From: Setophaga petechia
Taxonomy: Eukaryota > Chordata > Aves > Passeriformes > Parulidae
Assembly (NCBI GenBank): GCA_024362935.1
Contig: JANCRA010000030.1
Coordinates: 6,492,096-6,556,095 of the forward strand
DNA length: 64,000 nt
Direction of reading: 5' to 3'
This document shows positions 61,640 through 64,000 of this stretch, piece after piece. Numbering within the stretch: position 1 is the stretch's first letter; the number at the start of each line of letters is the position of its first letter. The translations under genes and the position numbers were made by a program. The notes under the pieces were generated by a model. It was not told where the DNA came from, did not search any database, and saw only the letters and a program-made list of their open reading frames with translations.

Positions 61640-62110
61640 TGCTGACACTTTGTCGATAGCCAGAGACAGATGCCCAAGGTCCTATTACCTGCTCCTGGCT
61701 CTGGTTTGTGAAGGGTTTTATTCCCCCTCCGATTTTGTTGCCGAGCTGTGTCCGGCCCTGAGCGGATAATAGAATTTCATCGATAGACTGAGAAGGTGAT
61801 GTATGTTAAAGCACTTAATATAAAGAGACTTCTACAGGAGCCCAAATTCAATTTGGCCAATGAACTCAATTGCAAGCATTATTGCATTCCAGGAGAAAAA
61901 CCAAGAGCATTTATACACATTACTCTGCAAATATTTATGTTCGCATATCCATGTGATGTCCTCTTCACCCTTCCTCCCTTCTGCTGGCCGACCCCCTAAT
62001 GGGGAAGTTTGGTTTTGTGTTTGCTTTTTAAGGCAGCTTTGAATATAAATAATGTTCCACCAGTCAGCAGGATCTTGACAGCTGGTGAGTGTCAACTTAT
62101 TTAAAATAAA
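61640..62110. other. Candidate conserved non-coding element in NTNG2 intron 3
   Basis: Unique sequence rich in TAAT and homeodomain/SOX-like words, for example aattcaatttggccaatgaa and gcaagcattattgcattcca. It lacks repeats and coding signal. It reads like a developmental enhancer, but conservation cannot be judged from one genome. Confidence 0.3.
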
Positions 62111-63382
62111 TAGCCTCTCGGATGGGAACAGCCAGCCAGCGTGCTCTCCACTTTGGCATCTTTTAAATTGTCTCATCTTTGTAACCCAAACCTCAAATCA
62201 TTTCGGAGGGCAGCAAGGAGGGTTCCTTCCTGCTGGGAGGACTCGCCCATCCCTACCACACAACCAAAAGTAAAAACCCACAAGGAAAACAACCTGCTCA
62301 CAACCCTCTGACCTAACTCAGGGTTTTTTTCATTTCTTTGGCTCTGCACAAAGTAGTGAAAGCCAGAAGCTTCTCACCCTGGTTCAAGCTGAAAAGACCA
62401 ATATGTTAAAATAGCTTTTCCTCTCCTTCAGCCCCTGGATCATGGGCTCAGGGAAGCTCCCAGCCTTGCTCTTGGGATGAGCCACCATTGCCATCTTCAT
62501 ACCCTGAGCCCTGCTCCAGGACTGGCAACAGCAAACCCCTGCCAGAGTGATTTCCCAGCAAGGCAAATCCTGATGTAACTGCTCTCCACAAAGGGACTGT
62601 GCTTCTTCCATGGCCCAGCCATTAGAAGCTATTTTTACCTGCTTCCACACGCACAGATGGGCCAGAAACAATCCAAGCTCAGCACCCGTTATGCTTTGCC
62701 CAAAAGATTTGCTCCCTGCTTTTGCTGAGCTGCCAAAAGAGTTGCAAAAGAGCAGGTAGAGGTGGGTAAGTGATGGCTGGGCGTGCTGAGAGCAGCGCTG
62801 GGGATGACAATAGAGAGACGGAGAAGAGTTATTCATGTTTCCCCGAGAGCCCAGATCAGTTGAAACATCCTTTTCCTTGGGGACAACGAGGAAAGAGCTC
62901 CCTTCAAACACATCGTCCCGTGAGACTCATTAAAGGCTCATCAATTACAGTGAGAGCAAACAATTCAGGGGAAAGCAGCTCTGAGAAGCCTTCCTCCGGC
63001 CCGCAGTCATTAACAGCTCTCCGAGCTGCCTCTCCCAGCAGAAAGGGAGCAGGGGGGCAAAACCAGCCCAGGGCAGGGAAACGCAGGGGTGTGATGGTTT
63101 GGAACCCAGCAGGATGGGACCTGCAGCCTCCAGAGCATCCCTGTGGCCTGCAGAGCATCCTGGTGGAGAGGAGTGTGCAGGATGGGCTGGAGGGGCCTGC
63201 AGGGGAGGTGGTGACCTTCTGCTGCTCCATGTCTGGGGTTTTGAGGAGCTCAGGGCAGTCAGTGCTGTCTCATGGGAGCTGGGCAAGAGGCACACGGAGA
63301 TGGAGCAGCTCTCGAGGTCCTCACACAGCAGCTCCCCCAGCAGTGTCACTGCATCGGGTCTGAGGGGCACCCAGCACCCCAG

Positions 63383-63765
63383 TGTCACAGACATGTTTTC
63401 TGAAAAATCCTTTCCTTAGGATTTTTTCTCCTGAGAAGCTAAAAAGCCTCAAAAACAAACTGTAAACAATAGTTATCAGCTGCTATAAAATTCAACAAGT
63501 AAATCTTTGACTAACCCATGTTAGTTGTTTCTAATTAATGGCCAATCACAGTCAGCTGGCTCAGACTCTCTGTCTGAGATACAAGCCTTTGTTATCATTT
63601 TTTCTTTTTCTATTCTCAGCTAGCCTTCTGATAAAATCCTTCCTTCTATTCTTTTAGTATAGTTTTAATATAATACATATAATAAAATAATAAATCAAGC
63701 CTTCTAAAACATAAAGTCAGATCCTTGTCTCTTCCCTCATCCTCGGACCCCTGTGAACACAACCA
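63383..63765 (+). mobile_element. Solo LTR, passerine endogenous retrovirus
   Basis: The element opens TGTCACAGACATGTTTTCTG and closes GTGAACACAACCA. It has a CCAAT-type box near 63540, a short hairpin (CTCAGAC...GTCTGAG) at about 63563-63581 and AATAAA signals near 63680-63695, consistent with a sense-oriented LTR. A 6-bp repeat ACCCCA lies at 63376-63381 and 63767-63772, one base outside each end, which suggests an ERVK-like duplication with small end changes. I recognise the type as frequent in songbirds. No internal retroviral genes are present. Confidence 0.75.
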
Positions 63766-63772
63766 TACCCCA

Positions 63773-64000
63773 AGGCTGCCCCATCCCTGCAGGAAGGCAG
63801 AGGGATGAGGAGATGCTCTTTGCCTTCCTCTGCCTCACTTCCCTGCTCTGCAAGTGGGGTTGAGGACAGAAAAGGGGTTTTGAAACAAGTAAGAATCCTT
63901 GGAAGGAAAACAAAGGGCTGGGATGGCTTTTTAAAATGACTTCAAAAGTCATTATTAATGAAAGCTCAGGGAAAGGGGCTGTTTTCCCACTCCCAGCACA
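63773..64000. other. NTNG2: NTNG2 intron 3 continued
   Basis: Unremarkable sequence up to the window edge. Confidence 0.6.

Larger units (their letters stand above)
56623..63380 (+). other. NTNG2: NTNG2 intron 3 (partial)
   Basis: The intron following the exon 3 donor continues to the right edge. I looked for the next exon, expected to begin with the CKCNLHA segment of the first EGF-like repeat, and did not find it. Notable contents are the CpG-rich block at 58130-58420 and the AT-rich block at 61640-62110. Confidence 0.8.

Noticed and set aside
62384..63363. ORFs of 175 codons (minus) and 197 codons (plus)
   Set aside because: Neither resembles a known protein and neither matches the missing NTNG2 EGF-like exons.
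1..64000. CRISPR arrays, bacterial operons or a new multi-gene system
   Set aside because: The window is vertebrate nuclear DNA. Tandem repeats here are contiguous minisatellites without spacers.

Overview
This is a bird nuclear genome window, most likely from a songbird. It has vertebrate exon-intron structure with GT-AG splice sites, many fragments of the avian CR1 LINE, solo LTRs of kinds common in passerines, CpG islands, and long stretches without coding content. Only two protein-coding genes are supported. They are divergent neighbours: MED27 on the minus strand at the left and NTNG2 on the plus strand at the right. Human chromosome 9q34 has the same pair side by side, so the order agrees with amniote synteny. 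Neither gene is complete here.

Layout. Positions 1-4961 hold the 5' part of MED27: coding exon 2 (2144-2288), intron 1 and coding exon 1 (4756-4961) inside a CpG island. A 623-bp solo LTR (5103-5725, minus) sits 141 bp upstream of the MED27 start codon. Behind it is an old CR1 fragment into which a tRNA-Ile-like SINE or tRNA retrocopy has inserted (5779-5900). Positions about 6000-33000 are intergenic, with CR1 copies, simple repeats, a possible LTR and a few CpG-rich or conserved-looking blocks. A second CpG island (about 33040-34150) is the likely NTNG2 promoter and non-coding first exon. NTNG2 coding exon 2 (36984-37196) carries the signal peptide and the start of the laminin N-terminal domain. 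Intron 2 is 18.8 kb and rich in minisatellites. Exon 3 (55979-56622) encodes the rest of the laminin N-terminal domain. Intron 3 runs off the right edge, so the EGF-like repeats and GPI-anchor tail lie outside.

Function. MED27 is a subunit of the Mediator complex, which links transcription factors to RNA polymerase II. NTNG2 (netrin-G2) is a GPI-anchored presynaptic adhesion protein whose partner is NGL-2/LRRC4. They are neighbours but not known to act together. No new multi-gene system is visible. The most notable features are the retroviral LTR beside the MED27 start, the nested tRNA-like insertion, the G-run cluster in the NTNG2 CpG island, and the unusual load of tandem repeats in NTNG2 intron 2, one array of which ends about 100 bp before exon 3.
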